Of a stretch of DNA of 64,000 nucleotides, positions 35,538 to 45,099 are shown one piece after another. The notes under the pieces were generated by a model that worked only from the letters and a program-made list of their open reading frames with translations, was not told the DNA's origin and did no database searches. Made by a program: the position numbers and the translations under genes. The stretch comes from Lysobacteraceae bacterium (GTDB lineage: Bacteria > Pseudomonadota > Gammaproteobacteria > Xanthomonadales > Rhodanobacteraceae): assembly GCA_004143945.1 (NCBI GenBank), contig SEHB01000002.1:248001-312000 (forward strand), in the 5' to 3' direction. Positions within the stretch are counted from its first letter, which is position 1; each line of letters starts with the position of its first letter.

Positions 35538-36626
35538 ATGAGCGATCCCCGACGCGTGTTGCCCTGGATGCTCGCGTTCCTCGCCGCGGTCGGCGTGCTC
35601 GGCGCGCTGCTCGCGCCGCGGCTCGCGGGCATCTTCCTCGCCAACCCGTTCTTCAACGGCGTGATCCTCGCGGTGCTCGTCGCGGGCGTGCTCGTGAACC
35701 TGCGCCAGGTGTTCGTGCTGTCGCGCGAGGTCGCATGGATCGAGTCGTTCAAGCGCTCGCCGCCGGACCAGCGCGTGCACGGCAAGCCCCGCCTGCTCGC
35801 ACCGATGGCGCGCATGCTCGACGGCCGCGAGCGCGGTCGCGCGGCGCTGTCGGCGCCATCAATGCGCACGATCCTCGATGGCGTGTCGTTGCGCCTCGAG
35901 GAGTCACGCGACCTCTCGCGCTACCTGATCGGCCTCGCGATCTTCCTCGGCCTGCTCGGCACGTTCTGGGGCCTGCTCGTCACGATCCGGTCGGTGTCCG
36001 AGATCATCGGCACGCTCGACGTCGGCAACGACGCGGTGGCGATGTTCGGCGCGCTCAAGCAGAACCTCAGGGAGCCGCTCGGCGGCATGTCGACGAGCTT
36101 CTCGACCTCGCTGTTCGGCCTCGCGAGTTCACTCGTGATCGGCTTCCTCGACCTGCAGGCGGGGCACGCGCAGAACCGCTTCCACAACGAGCTCGAGGAA
36201 TGGCTGTCGGGCATGACGCGGCTCTCGTCGGGCACCGCGCTGGAGGCGGATGCGTCGGTGCCTGCCTACGTGCAGGCGCTGCTCGAGCAGACCGCCGACG
36301 GCCTCGACCGCATGCAGCGCGCGGTGGTCGAATCCGAGCGCGAACGCCACGGCACCAACCAGCAGCTGGGTGAACTCGGCGCGCAGCTCGGCCGGCTCGC
36401 CGACCTGCTCGGGCGCGATGCGCGCGAACGCCAGGCCGCGGCCGAGGTGCAGGATGAACTCAAGGCGGTGCTGCGCCAGCTCGCCGCGCAGGCGCCGGCT
36501 TCGGCGTTTCCCGACGAACTGCGCAGCGAGCTGCGCCTGCTGTCGCGCACGATCGCGGCCGCGCTCGATGGCCAGCGCGCGCGTGCGCCCGCGCCGATCA
36601 CGGCCGAGCGCGAGCCGCGCCGATGA
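35538..36626 (+). CDS. MotA/TolQ/ExbB-type motor stator protein
   Basis: A 362-residue protein with three to four transmembrane segments: MLAFLAAVGVLGALLA near the start, PFFNGVILAVLVAGVLVNL, then LIGLAIFLGLLGTFWGLLV and STSFSTSLFGLASSLVIGFL. The last two are the channel-forming helices of the MotA/ExbB superfamily, with GLLGTFWGLL and FSTSLFGLASS strongly conserved. The C-terminal 130 residues are a helical cytoplasmic tail with coiled-coil-like heptads. It overlaps the start of the OmpA-domain gene by 4 bp, so the two make one ion-driven complex. It is not next to flagellar or Tol genes. Function unknown. Confidence 0.88.
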   Translation: MSDPRRVLPWMLAFLAAVGVLGALLAPRLAGIFLANPFFNGVILAVLVAGVLVNLRQVFVLSREVAWIESFKRSPPDQRVHGKPRLLAPMARMLDGRERGRAALSAPSMRTILDGVSLRLEESRDLSRYLIGLAIFLGLLGTFWGLLVTIRSVSEIIGTLDVGNDAVAMFGALKQNLREPLGGMSTSFSTSLFGLASSLVIGFLDLQAGHAQNRFHNELEEWLSGMTRLSSGTALEADASVPAYVQALLEQTADGLDRMQRAVVESERERHGTNQQLGELGAQLGRLADLLGRDARERQAAAEVQDELKAVLRQLAAQAPASAFPDELRSELRLLSRTIAAALDGQRARAPAPITAEREPRR

Positions 36627-37708
36627 GCGCATCGTCGCGGCGGCGCCGCGCATTCGACATCTGGCCCGGCTTCGTCGATGCGCTGACCTCGTTGATCATG
36701 GTCATGGTGTTCGTGCTGATGCTGTTCGCGATCGGCCAGTTCGTGCTGTCGGACACGCTGTCGGGCAAGAACCGTGCACTCGACGCGCTCAACGCGCGCG
36801 TCGCCGAACTCGCGCGCACGCTGTCGCTCAGCGAAGACCAGAAGCAGGCGCTCGATGCACGCGTGGCCGAGCTCGCGGCCTCGCTCGGCACGGCGGGCAG
36901 CGAGCGCGACGCGTTGAAGGTGCAGCTCGATGCCGCGAGCGCCGAGGCGTCGAGACTCGGCGCCGACGTTGCCGCGCTGTCCGAGCTCAAGCGCCAGCTC
37001 GAGGCCGAGGTCGCGCGCCTGGGTGCCGAACTGGACGGCTCGAAGCATGACCTCGTCAAGCAAACCGACCTCACCGCGAGCGCCGCGGCGCAGGTGGAAC
37101 TCCTGAACCGCCAGCTCGCGGCGCTGAACCAGCAGCTCGCGAAGATCCAGGGCGCGCTCGACATCGCCAACGAGGACATCGCATCGAAGGACGCGCGCAT
37201 CGCCGATCTCGGCAAGGAACTCAATCTCGCGCTCGCGAATCGCGTCGGCGAACTCGAACGCTACCGCTCGGAATTCTTCGGCAAGCTGCGCGCCGCGCTC
37301 GGCGACCGCACCGACCTCAGGATCGTCGGCGACCGCTTCGTGTTGCCGACCGACATCCTGTTCGACTCGGGCTCGGCCGACCTCGGCGCCGATGCGCAGG
37401 CGCGGCTCGCGGCGCTCGCGACGAGCGTGCGCGAAGTCGCCGCAGAGATTCCCTCCGGCATCGACTGGGTGCTGCGCATCGACGGCCATACGGACCGGCG
37501 CCCGATCCACACGCCGCAGTTCCCGTCGAACTGGGAACTGTCGACCGCGCGCGCGCTCGCGCTGGTCAAGTTCCTCGTCGTGCAGGGCATCCCCGCGCAT
37601 CGCCTGTCGGCCAACGGATTCGGCGAATTCCAGCCGCTCGATCGCGCCGATACGCCCGACGCCTGGGCGCGCAACCGACGCATCGAGATCCAGCTCACCA
37701 ACAGGTGA
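36623..37708 (+). CDS. MotB-like protein with OmpA peptidoglycan-binding domain
   Basis: A 361-residue protein with one N-terminal helix: FDIWPGFVDALTSLIMVMVF, where the Asp in FVDAL matches the proton-binding Asp of MotB. A coiled coil of about 150 residues follows (LARTLSLSEDQKQALDARV and similar heptads), and the C-terminal OmpA domain has ILFDSGSADLG, DGHTDRRPI and RALALVKFLVVQG...NGFGEFQP. It should plug the ion channel and hold peptidoglycan. The long coiled coil makes it larger than flagellar MotB. Paired by overlap with the MotA-like protein. The pair resembles flagellar stators and the Zorya ZorAB pair, but no ZorC/D/E follows. Confidence 0.9.
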   Translation: MSASSRRRRAFDIWPGFVDALTSLIMVMVFVLMLFAIGQFVLSDTLSGKNRALDALNARVAELARTLSLSEDQKQALDARVAELAASLGTAGSERDALKVQLDAASAEASRLGADVAALSELKRQLEAEVARLGAELDGSKHDLVKQTDLTASAAAQVELLNRQLAALNQQLAKIQGALDIANEDIASKDARIADLGKELNLALANRVGELERYRSEFFGKLRAALGDRTDLRIVGDRFVLPTDILFDSGSADLGADAQARLAALATSVREVAAEIPSGIDWVLRIDGHTDRRPIHTPQFPSNWELSTARALALVKFLVVQGIPAHRLSANGFGEFQPLDRADTPDAWARNRRIEIQLTNR

Positions 37709-37711
37709 TGG

Positions 37712-37828
37712 GGCGTGATTGGTGATTGGTGGTTGATGATGGGTGATGCGCGACCGCCACGAATGCGACGGGCGGGCCGGACGCCATCGCACGAATCACG
37801 GATTGCGAATCACCAATGACGAATCACC
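37712..37828. repeat. GGTGATTGGTGATT-type repeats in both orientations
   Basis: GTGATTGGTGATTGGTGGTTG starts at 37715, and the reverse-sense word GAATCACCAATGACGAATCACC lies at 37807-37828. Both consist of short GGTGATT units. They sit between the convergent motor and transporter genes. Confidence 0.6.
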
Positions 37829-37835
37829 GCTCGTC

Positions 37836-38720
37836 CTATTCCCTGCTGCTCATCACCACGCACCCGAGGATCAGCGCGCCGGCCGCGAGCATCGTCGAGG
37901 TCGGGGTTTCGCCGAGCAGCAGCCAGCCCCAGAACACGCCGAACAGCGGCACGAGGTAGGTGCAGGTGCTCGCGCGCGCGGCGCCGACGCGCTGGATCAG
38001 CCGGAAGAACACCGCGTAGGCGATGCCCGTGCAGAGCACGCCGAGCAGCGCCGCGCAGAGCCAGGACAGCGGCGGCGGCGGCGCGCTCGGCCACGCCAGC
38101 ACGGCGAACGGCGCGACCATCAGCGCGCTGCAGCCGAGCGTGCCCGCGACCGCCGCGAGCGGCGGCACTTCGGCGAACCAGCGGCGCGTGAACTGCGCGG
38201 CGAAGCCGTAGGTCAGCGATGCGATCGCACCCGCGATCGCAGCCGCCGCGACGTTGTCGCCCGCGGTCTTGCCGCTCGCGAGCACGACCACGCCGACGAA
38301 TCCGCCCGCGATCGCGGCGACGCGACGCGCGCCGATGCGGTCGCCGTACACGAGCAGTCCCACCAGCGCAGTGAACAGCACGGTCAGGCTGTTCGCGATC
38401 GCGCCGACGCCGGCCGGCGCGCGTTCGGCGCCCCAGGCGAACAGCGTGAACGGGATCGCCGAGTTCAGCGCGCCGACGATCGAGAATCGCAGCCAGAGCC
38501 GGGCATCGATGCGCGCGCGGATGCGCCAGAGGAACGGCAGCAGGAACAGCGCGCCGAGCACGATGCGCACCTCGACCAGCGCCAGCGGTCCGAAGTGGGG
38601 TGCCGCCACGCGCATGAACAGGAACGAGCCGCCCCAGATCGCACCGAGCGCGAGCAGTTCGAGCGGCGTGCGCCAGTCGACGCGCGGCGGCGCGACCGGC
38701 AAGGCGAGCGTCTGGTTCAT
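37836..38720 (-). CDS. EamA/DMT-family permease
   Basis: A 294-residue protein with about ten helices in two EamA repeats. LELLALGAIWGGSFLFMRVA opens the first, GANSLTVLFTALVGLLVYGDR-like GAIANSLTVLFTALVGLL is in its middle, and the second begins near AIAGAIASLTYGFAAQF, ending LVPLFGVFWGWLLLGETPTST. It is a different branch from the permease at 12675. The substrate is unknown. It is the last gene on the minus strand before two convergent motor genes. Start at MNQTLALPV is used. Confidence 0.93.
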   Translation of the reverse strand: MNQTLALPVAPPRVDWRTPLELLALGAIWGGSFLFMRVAAPHFGPLALVEVRIVLGALFLLPFLWRIRARIDARLWLRFSIVGALNSAIPFTLFAWGAERAPAGVGAIANSLTVLFTALVGLLVYGDRIGARRVAAIAGGFVGVVVLASGKTAGDNVAAAAIAGAIASLTYGFAAQFTRRWFAEVPPLAAVAGTLGCSALMVAPFAVLAWPSAPPPPLSWLCAALLGVLCTGIAYAVFFRLIQRVGAARASTCTYLVPLFGVFWGWLLLGETPTSTMLAAGALILGCVVMSSRE

Positions 38721-38862
38721 CGGTGCGGCCTCGGAAGCGGCGGCGGTCTGAGCCGGCAAGGCGAGCAGTCTACGAATGCAATGGCCTCGTGGAATATCCG
38801 GTTGTTGCGCCATGCATGGAGCCACTTGCGGCGGAGCATGCTGCAGCCGCGCAGCTCCTCGC

Positions 38863-39609
38863 TCAGTCCAGGCGCCCGCAGCGCAGGTGGAAACGCCAGC
38901 GCACCGCGCGCCGGCGCGCGGGATCGCGCCAGGCCCAGCGCAGCTCCGGCTCGACCAGCGCAACCGGGTCCTCGCCCTGTTCGCGCAGGTAGCGCTGCGT
39001 CGCCGACCATGAGCGCAGGTAGGCGAGGAACTGCATGAGGTCCCAGTGCGCGCCCATCTCGAACGGCGGCGCGGCGATCGGCGTGTACGGGAACGGCAGG
39101 TCGCGATAGCCGCCCTCGACGTGCACGCGTTCGGGCGGCCAGTACGGGCCGGTAAGGTCGACATAGAGCCGGTTCTTCGCCGCATCGACCGCGGGGTCGA
39201 CGCTGCAGTCGGCATACGTCCACGCTGCGAACACGCCGTGCGGCTTGAGTACCCGCCGCACTTCCGCGTGGAAGCGCGTCTGGTCGAACCAGTGGAGCGC
39301 CTGCGCGACCGTGACGAGGTCGGCGCTCGCATCGGCGAGCGAGCAGGCTTCGGCGGGCTCGACGCGATAGTCGATGTTCGCGCTCGGCTCCGCGGCCGCG
39401 ACCTGCGTCGCGCTCGGATCCGTCGCATGCACGTGCGCGAAGCGTGCCGCGAGCGCGACGCTGGCCTGGCCGTTGCCGCAACCCGCGTCCCACGCGAGCC
39501 CGCGCGTCGGTGCCTGCGCCGCGAGCCAGTCGAACAGCGCATCGGGATAGTGCGGACGTGCTTCGCGGTAGAGGCCTGCGTGGGCGGAGAAGTGGTCGTG
39601 GAACGTCAT
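38863..39609 (-). CDS. Class I SAM-dependent methyltransferase
   Basis: A 248-residue cytoplasmic protein. Motif I is LAWDAGCGNGQASVALA, the acidic loop of motif II HATDPSATQV, and QALHWFDQTRFHAEVRRVLKPHG is the typical motif III-IV region of the methyltransferase 11 family. The wording (FHDHFSAHAGLYREARPHYP) matches the family of trans-aconitate or other small-molecule methyltransferases. Substrate unknown. It lies between a DMT transporter and RluE on the same strand but not in an evident operon. Confidence 0.9.
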   Translation of the reverse strand: MTFHDHFSAHAGLYREARPHYPDALFDWLAAQAPTRGLAWDAGCGNGQASVALAARFAHVHATDPSATQVAAAEPSANIDYRVEPAEACSLADASADLVTVAQALHWFDQTRFHAEVRRVLKPHGVFAAWTYADCSVDPAVDAAKNRLYVDLTGPYWPPERVHVEGGYRDLPFPYTPIAAPPFEMGAHWDLMQFLAYLRSWSATQRYLREQGEDPVALVEPELRWAWRDPARRRAVRWRFHLRCGRLD

Positions 39610-39616
39610 GGGAGCC

Positions 39617-39660
39617 GGGACTGGGGATTAGGGAATGGGGAATGGGGAGTCGGGATTCGT
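39617..39660. repeat. GGGAATGGGGAATGG-type simple repeat
   Basis: A run of GGGATTAGGGAATGGGG-like 7-8 bp units precedes the stop-side flank of the methyltransferase gene on the plus strand. A related reverse-sense run is at 54637-54660. Such G-rich runs are common in intergenic DNA of this group. Confidence 0.6.
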
Positions 39661-39781
39661 GCGCAGGCGCAGGAAGTCTCCTGGTCGGGGCGAGCGCGCG
39701 TGATTGTCGCGCGGATCGCCCGGCGGGACGCTTCGGCGCGGCGCGCGCCGGAGGCACGCTGCGAGGGTTCCTGCCCGATTC

Positions 39782-40324
39782 CTACGGCGCTACGCGCCAC
39801 GCACCGGGCGCGAGGTCGTCGAGCGTCCAGGCGCCGACGCGCTCGCGCACGAGCCGCAGCGTCGGCAGGCCGACCGCGGCGGTCATGCGCCGGACCTGGC
39901 GGTTGCGGCCTTCGCGAATCGTCAGGCGCAGCCATGCATCGGGCACGCTCTTGCGGAATCGAACCGGCGGATCGCGCGGCCATAGCCACTCGGGCGCGCG
40001 CGCGAGCAGGTCCACTTCGGCCGGCAGCGTCGGGCCGTCCCTGAGCATGATGCCCGCGCGCAGCGAATCGAGCGCATCACCCGATGGCGTGCCTTCCACC
40101 TGCACGAGATAGGTCTTGGGCTGCTTGTGGCGCGGATCGGTGAGGCGGTGCGCGAGCGCGCCGTCGTCGGTCAGCAGCAGCAGGCCTTCGCTGTCGTGAT
40201 CCAGCCGTCCGGCCGGATAGACGTCCGCGTGCATGATGTAGGCCGCGAGCGTGCGGCGCGGCGGATTGCTGCGGTCGCTGAACTGGCTCAGCACGCCGAA
40301 CGGCTTGTTGAACAGGACCAGCAT
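39782..40324 (-). CDS. rluE: 23S rRNA pseudouridine synthase RluE
   Basis: A 180-residue pseudouridine synthase without the N-terminal S4 domain, as in RluE. Catalytic Asp is in PAGRLDHDSEGLLLLTDDG, and the flanking blocks MLVLFNKPFGVLSQF, PKTYLVQVEGTP, LRAGIMLRDGPTLPAEV, WLWPRDPPVRFRKSVP and GRNRQVRRMTAAVG match RluE, the enzyme that modifies U2457 of 23S rRNA in E. coli. ATG at 40324 begins directly at the conserved MLVLFNKPFG. A further-upstream in-frame ATG (40348) is possible. Confidence 0.93.
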   Translation of the reverse strand: MLVLFNKPFGVLSQFSDRSNPPRRTLAAYIMHADVYPAGRLDHDSEGLLLLTDDGALAHRLTDPRHKQPKTYLVQVEGTPSGDALDSLRAGIMLRDGPTLPAEVDLLARAPEWLWPRDPPVRFRKSVPDAWLRLTIREGRNRQVRRMTAAVGLPTLRLVRERVGAWTLDDLAPGAWRVAP

Positions 40325-40332
40325 CGGGACAA

Positions 40333-40359
40333 CGGCGCGGCGGAACACCCGCCGCGCCG
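40333..40359 (-). terminator. Hairpin between same-strand genes
   Basis: An 11-bp perfect stem, CGGCGCGGCGG (40333-40343) with CCGCCGCGCCG (40349-40359), loop AACAC. It follows the methyltransferase-lipoprotein stop and precedes rluE on the minus strand. TTGTCCC follows rather than a clean T-run, so partial termination is likely. Confidence 0.5.
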
Positions 40360-40368
40360 GTGCGTTGC

Positions 40369-41337
<969 letters not shown>

Positions 41338-41481
41338 GGATGGTCTCCGCGGGGCGATCCCCGGTTCAGGTTCAGACGGGCTGCGAAGCCTAGCACAGCG
41401 ACCGCGCCGCGCTGGCCGGCGCGCGTGTCGTTTCCCGCTCGTTCGCGCGTAGCAGCAGTGACCCCACCGACGGAGCCCGCC

Positions 41482-42792
41482 ATGCACGTTTCCACCCCGA
41501 GCCGAGCCGCCGCGGCGAACCGGCGCCGCCTCGCAGCGGCCTGCGCGTTGTTGCTCTGCGCCGCGTTGCCCGCCCGGGCCGCGGTGTTCACGGTCAACAG
41601 CGAGGCCGACGTCCCCGACGATGCGATCGGCAACGGCGAATGCCATGCCGAACTCGGCCTGCCCGGCGTCTGCACGTTGCGCGCGGCGATCCAGGAAGCC
41701 AATGCGAATCCGGGCCTCGACCAGATCTGGCTCACCGCCGGGCAGGTCTACACGCTGACGCGCGCGGGCCAGGATGCGACCGCGGCCAATGGCGACCTCG
41801 ACATCCTGGACGACGTGCAGGTGCTGTTCCTGGCCTCGGGCGAGCGCCCGGTGGTCGATGCGAACGGCCTCGAGCGCGCGTTCGAGGTGCACGAAGGCCA
41901 TGCGACGCTGCTCGGTTTCGACCTCGTGGGTGGCGACGCGAGCCTCGCGGGCGACCAGACGGGCGGCGCGATCGCGGTCGCGTTCGACGCAGGGGTCGTG
42001 CGGCTCTCGCTGTTGCGACTGCACGGCAACCGCGCGAACTTCGGCGGCGCGCTCTACAACGACGGCGCGCAGACGACCGTGAGTGCGTGCGAATTCTTCG
42101 ACAATGCGGCGCTCGACGACTTTACCGACAGCGGCGGCGCCGCGATCCTCAACCGCGGCACGCTGCTGATCGAGAACAGCAGCGTGCTCGACAACGGCGG
42201 CGTCGACGGCCTCGGCGCGATCGCGGTCGAGAACACGCCACCGTTCTCGGGCGAACCGGTGCTGACGCTCGTCAACAGCACGATCGCGCGCAATGTCGGG
42301 TTCGGCGTGCTGAGCCGCGACGCGGCGACCCTCGTGGTCAGGAACGCGACGATCGCGGGCAACAGCACGGTCGGCGTGCGCATCGCCGGCGCGGGCGGCA
42401 CGTTCCAGATGCGCAACAGCGTGATCGCGCGCAACGGTGACGAGGACTGCGTGATCTCGGTGACCGCCACGCTGAACCTCGACCGCTACAACATGGACTC
42501 GGACGACACCTGCGAACTCTCGAGCGGCAGCTCGAACTACCCGGGCGTCGAACCCTGGCTCACGCCGCCGATGCGGCGCGGCGGTTTCACGCGCGTGGCG
42601 TGGCCGCTCACGCGCAGCCCGGTCATCGACCAGGCGCATCCGGTGATCGGCGCGATCGGCTGCGAGGAGGAAGACCAGGACTTCAACGAGCGGCCGGTCG
42701 ATTTCGACGGCGACGGCAATGCGCGCTGCGACGTCGGCGCGGTCGAACTCGACGACGACGTGATCTTCCACGACCCGATGGAACGGCTCTGA
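41482..42792 (+). CDS. Secreted CSLREA/right-handed beta-helix-type protein
   Basis: A 436-residue secreted protein: signal peptide RLAAACALLLCAALPARAA, then FTVNSEADVPDDAIGNGECH and PGVCTLRAAIQEANANPGLD, the CSLREA-type entry that precedes parallel beta-helices. The middle is a run of beta-helix rungs such as TLLIENSSVLDNGG, LTLVNSTIARNVGFGVLSRD, ATIAGNSTVGVRIAGAG. Near the end, VDFDGDGNARCDVGAVELD is the usual closing region. The last residues, DDDVIFHDPMERL, are a diverged form of the terminal motif in this genome's other secreted proteins. It is probably surface or extracellular. No enzymatic residues are evident. Confidence 0.85.
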   Translation: MHVSTPSRAAAANRRRLAAACALLLCAALPARAAVFTVNSEADVPDDAIGNGECHAELGLPGVCTLRAAIQEANANPGLDQIWLTAGQVYTLTRAGQDATAANGDLDILDDVQVLFLASGERPVVDANGLERAFEVHEGHATLLGFDLVGGDASLAGDQTGGAIAVAFDAGVVRLSLLRLHGNRANFGGALYNDGAQTTVSACEFFDNAALDDFTDSGGAAILNRGTLLIENSSVLDNGGVDGLGAIAVENTPPFSGEPVLTLVNSTIARNVGFGVLSRDAATLVVRNATIAGNSTVGVRIAGAGGTFQMRNSVIARNGDEDCVISVTATLNLDRYNMDSDDTCELSSGSSNYPGVEPWLTPPMRRGGFTRVAWPLTRSPVIDQAHPVIGAIGCEEEDQDFNERPVDFDGDGNARCDVGAVELDDDVIFHDPMERL

Positions 42793-42807
42793 CGGCACCG
42801 GCTGAGC

Positions 42808-42837
42808 GGAACGTGACCGTTCACGCGCGAGTCCAAA
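42808..42837 (+). promoter_or_regulatory. Possible sigmaE-type promoter
   Basis: GGAACGT (42808-42814) and GTCCAAA (42831-42837) are separated by 16 nt, resembling the RpoE/ECF -35 and -10 boxes. It lies about 100 bp upstream of ytjA, whose homologs are stress-linked. The overlapping palindrome CGTGACCGTTCACG may be incidental. Confidence 0.3.
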
Positions 42838-42934
42838 AAAGCTCATGCGGCATTCACCGCGCAGGCGCTTTCCTTGTGCGACGCGGATGTCGCGTACCGG
42901 CGCCACCAGCCGGACAGCCAAAGGAGGGTTCGCC

Positions 42935-43105
42935 ATGCTTCACTATGCCATCGTGTTCCTCGTGATCGCCCTGGTCGCCGCCGTGCTCGGTTTCGGCGGC
43001 ATCGCGGGCGCCGCGGCCGGGATCGCGAAGATCCTGTTCGTCGTGTTCCTCGTGTTGTTCGTCGTTTCGCTGATCATGGGGCGGCGCGGGCGCGGACCGG
43101 TCTGA
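42935..43105 (+). CDS. ytjA: Small membrane protein YtjA (DUF1328)
   Basis: A 56-residue protein with two hydrophobic helices: [19 protein letters not shown] and [19 protein letters not shown], joined by the glycine-rich IAGAAAGI turn, ending in a basic tail. This is the full DUF1328/YtjA pattern. The start is fixed by AAGGAGG (42921-42927), 7 nt from the ATG. Function unknown. It converges on aceK, with only 36 bp between the two stop codons. Confidence 0.95.
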   Translation: MLHYAIVFLVIALVAAVLGFGGIAGAAAGIAKILFVVFLVLFVVSLIMGRRGRGPV

Positions 43106-43141
43106 CGCGCTGCCGGCCGGAATGACGCGCGCATCACGACG

Positions 43142-44872
43142 TCATTCCGGCAGGCGTGCCGCGGCGGGATACGGCGGCACGTCCAGGGTTTCTCCCGCGA
43201 GGAAGCGCTCGCGCAGCCCGTTCCACCAGTCCGGATCGAACAGATGCGCGTAGCGCTGCACCAGCGCCTCGCGCAGGTTGGGCGCAAGTCCGAGGAACTG
43301 CGGGAACTGCGCCGGGAACACATCGTTCGGTCGCACGCTGAGCCAGTCCTCGACCGGGCGCGATTCCTCCCCCTCGGGCGCGTCCGGCAGATGCCTGAAA
43401 CGGCACTCCTCGACGAGGCAGAGTTCGTCGTAGTCATAGAACACGACGCGGCCGATGCGTGAAACGCCGAAGTTCTTGAGCAGCAGGTCGCCGGGAAAGA
43501 TATTGACGCGCGCGAGGTCCTCGATCGCCTGAGCGTAGTCGAGCACGGCGCGCAAGCCCGCGGCGGCGTCGACTTCCCGCAGGTACAGGTCGAGCGGGCG
43601 CAGCCGGCGCTCGACGTAACAGTGGCGGAAAACGAGGCCGTGCGCGTCGGCCTCGATGCTCGACGCGCACTCCGATTCGATCTCGGCGAGCACCTCCGGC
43701 TCGAACGCCGCGCGCGGCAGGCGCAGGTAGCGGAACTCCTGTGCATCGATGAGGCGGCCGACGCGATCGTGGCGAGCGACCAGCCGGTAGCGCCGTTCGA
43801 CTTCCGCACGCCCCCCTTCCTTGGGCCAGGCGAAGCGATCGCGGATCAGCTTGATGACGACCGCGTGCGAACGCGGCGTGACCACGAGCATGACCATCCC
43901 GCGCGCGCCTTCGGCGCGCATGACGCGGTCGTCGGGCGCGCGCGCGAGGTGCGCGAACAATTCGCGACAACGTTCGGTCTTGCCCTGCTTGATGCGCCCG
44001 AGCACGGTGTAGAGCTCGCCACGTGGCCGGTGCGGCAGCAGTGCGTGCAGGAACGCCACCGCGGCCGATACCACGGCGAGATCGGCCTGGAACGCGCTGC
44101 GCGCGTAGCCGAACAGTTGCGACACCTGGTGCAGGTTGGTCAGCACCGCGTCGGCGCGCACGCCCGCCGGCGTGCTCACGAACGCCACCACCAGCGGCGT
44201 GCAGGCGTCGACACCGACGAGGCGGCCGACGAGGTAGGCACGCTGCTCTCGATAGAACACCGTGCGCAACACCTGCATCGACTGCCAGGCCGCGCCCTCC
44301 TCCAGCGCGCGCTCGGCGAGTTCGCGCGCGATCAGCGCGGCGCTGTGCGCGGGATCCTGGTAACCGATCGCGAACGGCTGCGCTTCGAGCAGGCGCCTGC
44401 ATGCATCGACCGGATCGCGCAGGTTGTGGCACTCGACCACGGCGGACGCGTCGTCGACCGCGGCGACTGCGTGCAGATCGACGAACTCGATCGCCTCGTC
44501 GACGCCGCGCGTGCGGAAGAAGCGGCGCGAAAGCGTATTGAAGAACGTTCGGAACAGTTCGCGATCCGCGTGCGGTTCGACCAGCCGCGCATAGGCGTCG
44601 CGCATCGCGGCCCACAGCGAACGCGAGCGCACGCGGTCGTCGAGCAGGAGTTCGAGCCGCGTGAGCGTTTCGGCGATGCAGGCATCGTAGAGGTCGATGC
44701 GCGCCGTCGCGTCTGCCTGCGCGGCGCGCCAGTCGCGGCGCTCGAAGTGGCGCCGTGCGCGCCGCGTGATGTCCGAGTAGCGGCCGTTGTAGTCGAGGAA
44801 CGCATCGAGCACCCGCGCCGCTGCGCGGGCCGGCATCGCTTCGCTTGCAGCGTCGGGCGGAGTCGGCGGCAT
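43142..44872 (-). CDS. aceK: Isocitrate dehydrogenase kinase/phosphatase AceK
   Basis: A 576-residue bifunctional enzyme that phosphorylates and dephosphorylates isocitrate dehydrogenase, moving flux between the TCA cycle and the glyoxylate shunt. The family blocks ARGMVMLVVTPRSHAVVIKL (nucleotide region), YRLVARHDRVGRLIDAQEF, FRHCYVERRLRPLDLYL and the catalytic-loop region ARVNIFPGDLLLKNFGVSR, then VVFYDYDELCLVEECRFR are all present. Start at 44872 (MPPTPPDAAS) is used; a start at 44938 would add 22 residues without clear support. Its target, icd, is encoded 5 kb away on the same strand. I see neither aceA nor aceB in the window. Confidence 0.96.
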   Translation of the reverse strand: MPPTPPDAASEAMPARAAARVLDAFLDYNGRYSDITRRARRHFERRDWRAAQADATARIDLYDACIAETLTRLELLLDDRVRSRSLWAAMRDAYARLVEPHADRELFRTFFNTLSRRFFRTRGVDEAIEFVDLHAVAAVDDASAVVECHNLRDPVDACRRLLEAQPFAIGYQDPAHSAALIARELAERALEEGAAWQSMQVLRTVFYREQRAYLVGRLVGVDACTPLVVAFVSTPAGVRADAVLTNLHQVSQLFGYARSAFQADLAVVSAAVAFLHALLPHRPRGELYTVLGRIKQGKTERCRELFAHLARAPDDRVMRAEGARGMVMLVVTPRSHAVVIKLIRDRFAWPKEGGRAEVERRYRLVARHDRVGRLIDAQEFRYLRLPRAAFEPEVLAEIESECASSIEADAHGLVFRHCYVERRLRPLDLYLREVDAAAGLRAVLDYAQAIEDLARVNIFPGDLLLKNFGVSRIGRVVFYDYDELCLVEECRFRHLPDAPEGEESRPVEDWLSVRPNDVFPAQFPQFLGLAPNLREALVQRYAHLFDPDWWNGLRERFLAGETLDVPPYPAAARLPE

Positions 44873-45047
44873 TGCGCCGAGTCTAGCCGCGCGGCCCGGG
44901 TCAGCGCTCGTGACCGCCGGCGAGAATCGGCGGAGCACATGTCCAGCGTCGCACGCGGAAGCTGTGCGTGTATACGACGCGATTTGCTCCCGCGCCCATG
45001 CGCGCCGCGCGCCGCGCGCCGCGCGCAGCGCATCGACGCCGCGTTAC

Positions 45048-45053
45048 TATAAT
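45048..45053 (+). promoter_or_regulatory. Consensus -10 TATAAT before the propeller gene pair
   Basis: A perfect TATAAT, about 47 bp before the ATG at 45100. No good -35 lies 16-18 nt upstream; instead there is an almost pure CG tract of about 30 bp (44999-45030). Transcription would start near 45060. Confidence 0.5.
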
Positions 45054-45099
45054 GTCGGCGCAGCAATGACTTGCCGCGCGGGAATGGCGGGGGCGTCGG

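Noticed and set aside
35538..37708. Zorya anti-phage system
   Set aside because: Only a ZorA/ZorB-like pair is present; no ZorC, ZorD or ZorE follows, and the next gene is a DMT transporter on the other strand.
42812..42825. CRP/Clp site at CGTGACCGTTCACG
   Set aside because: The half-sites are separated by 4 nt, not 6, so it does not fit the TGTGA-N6-TCACA pattern.
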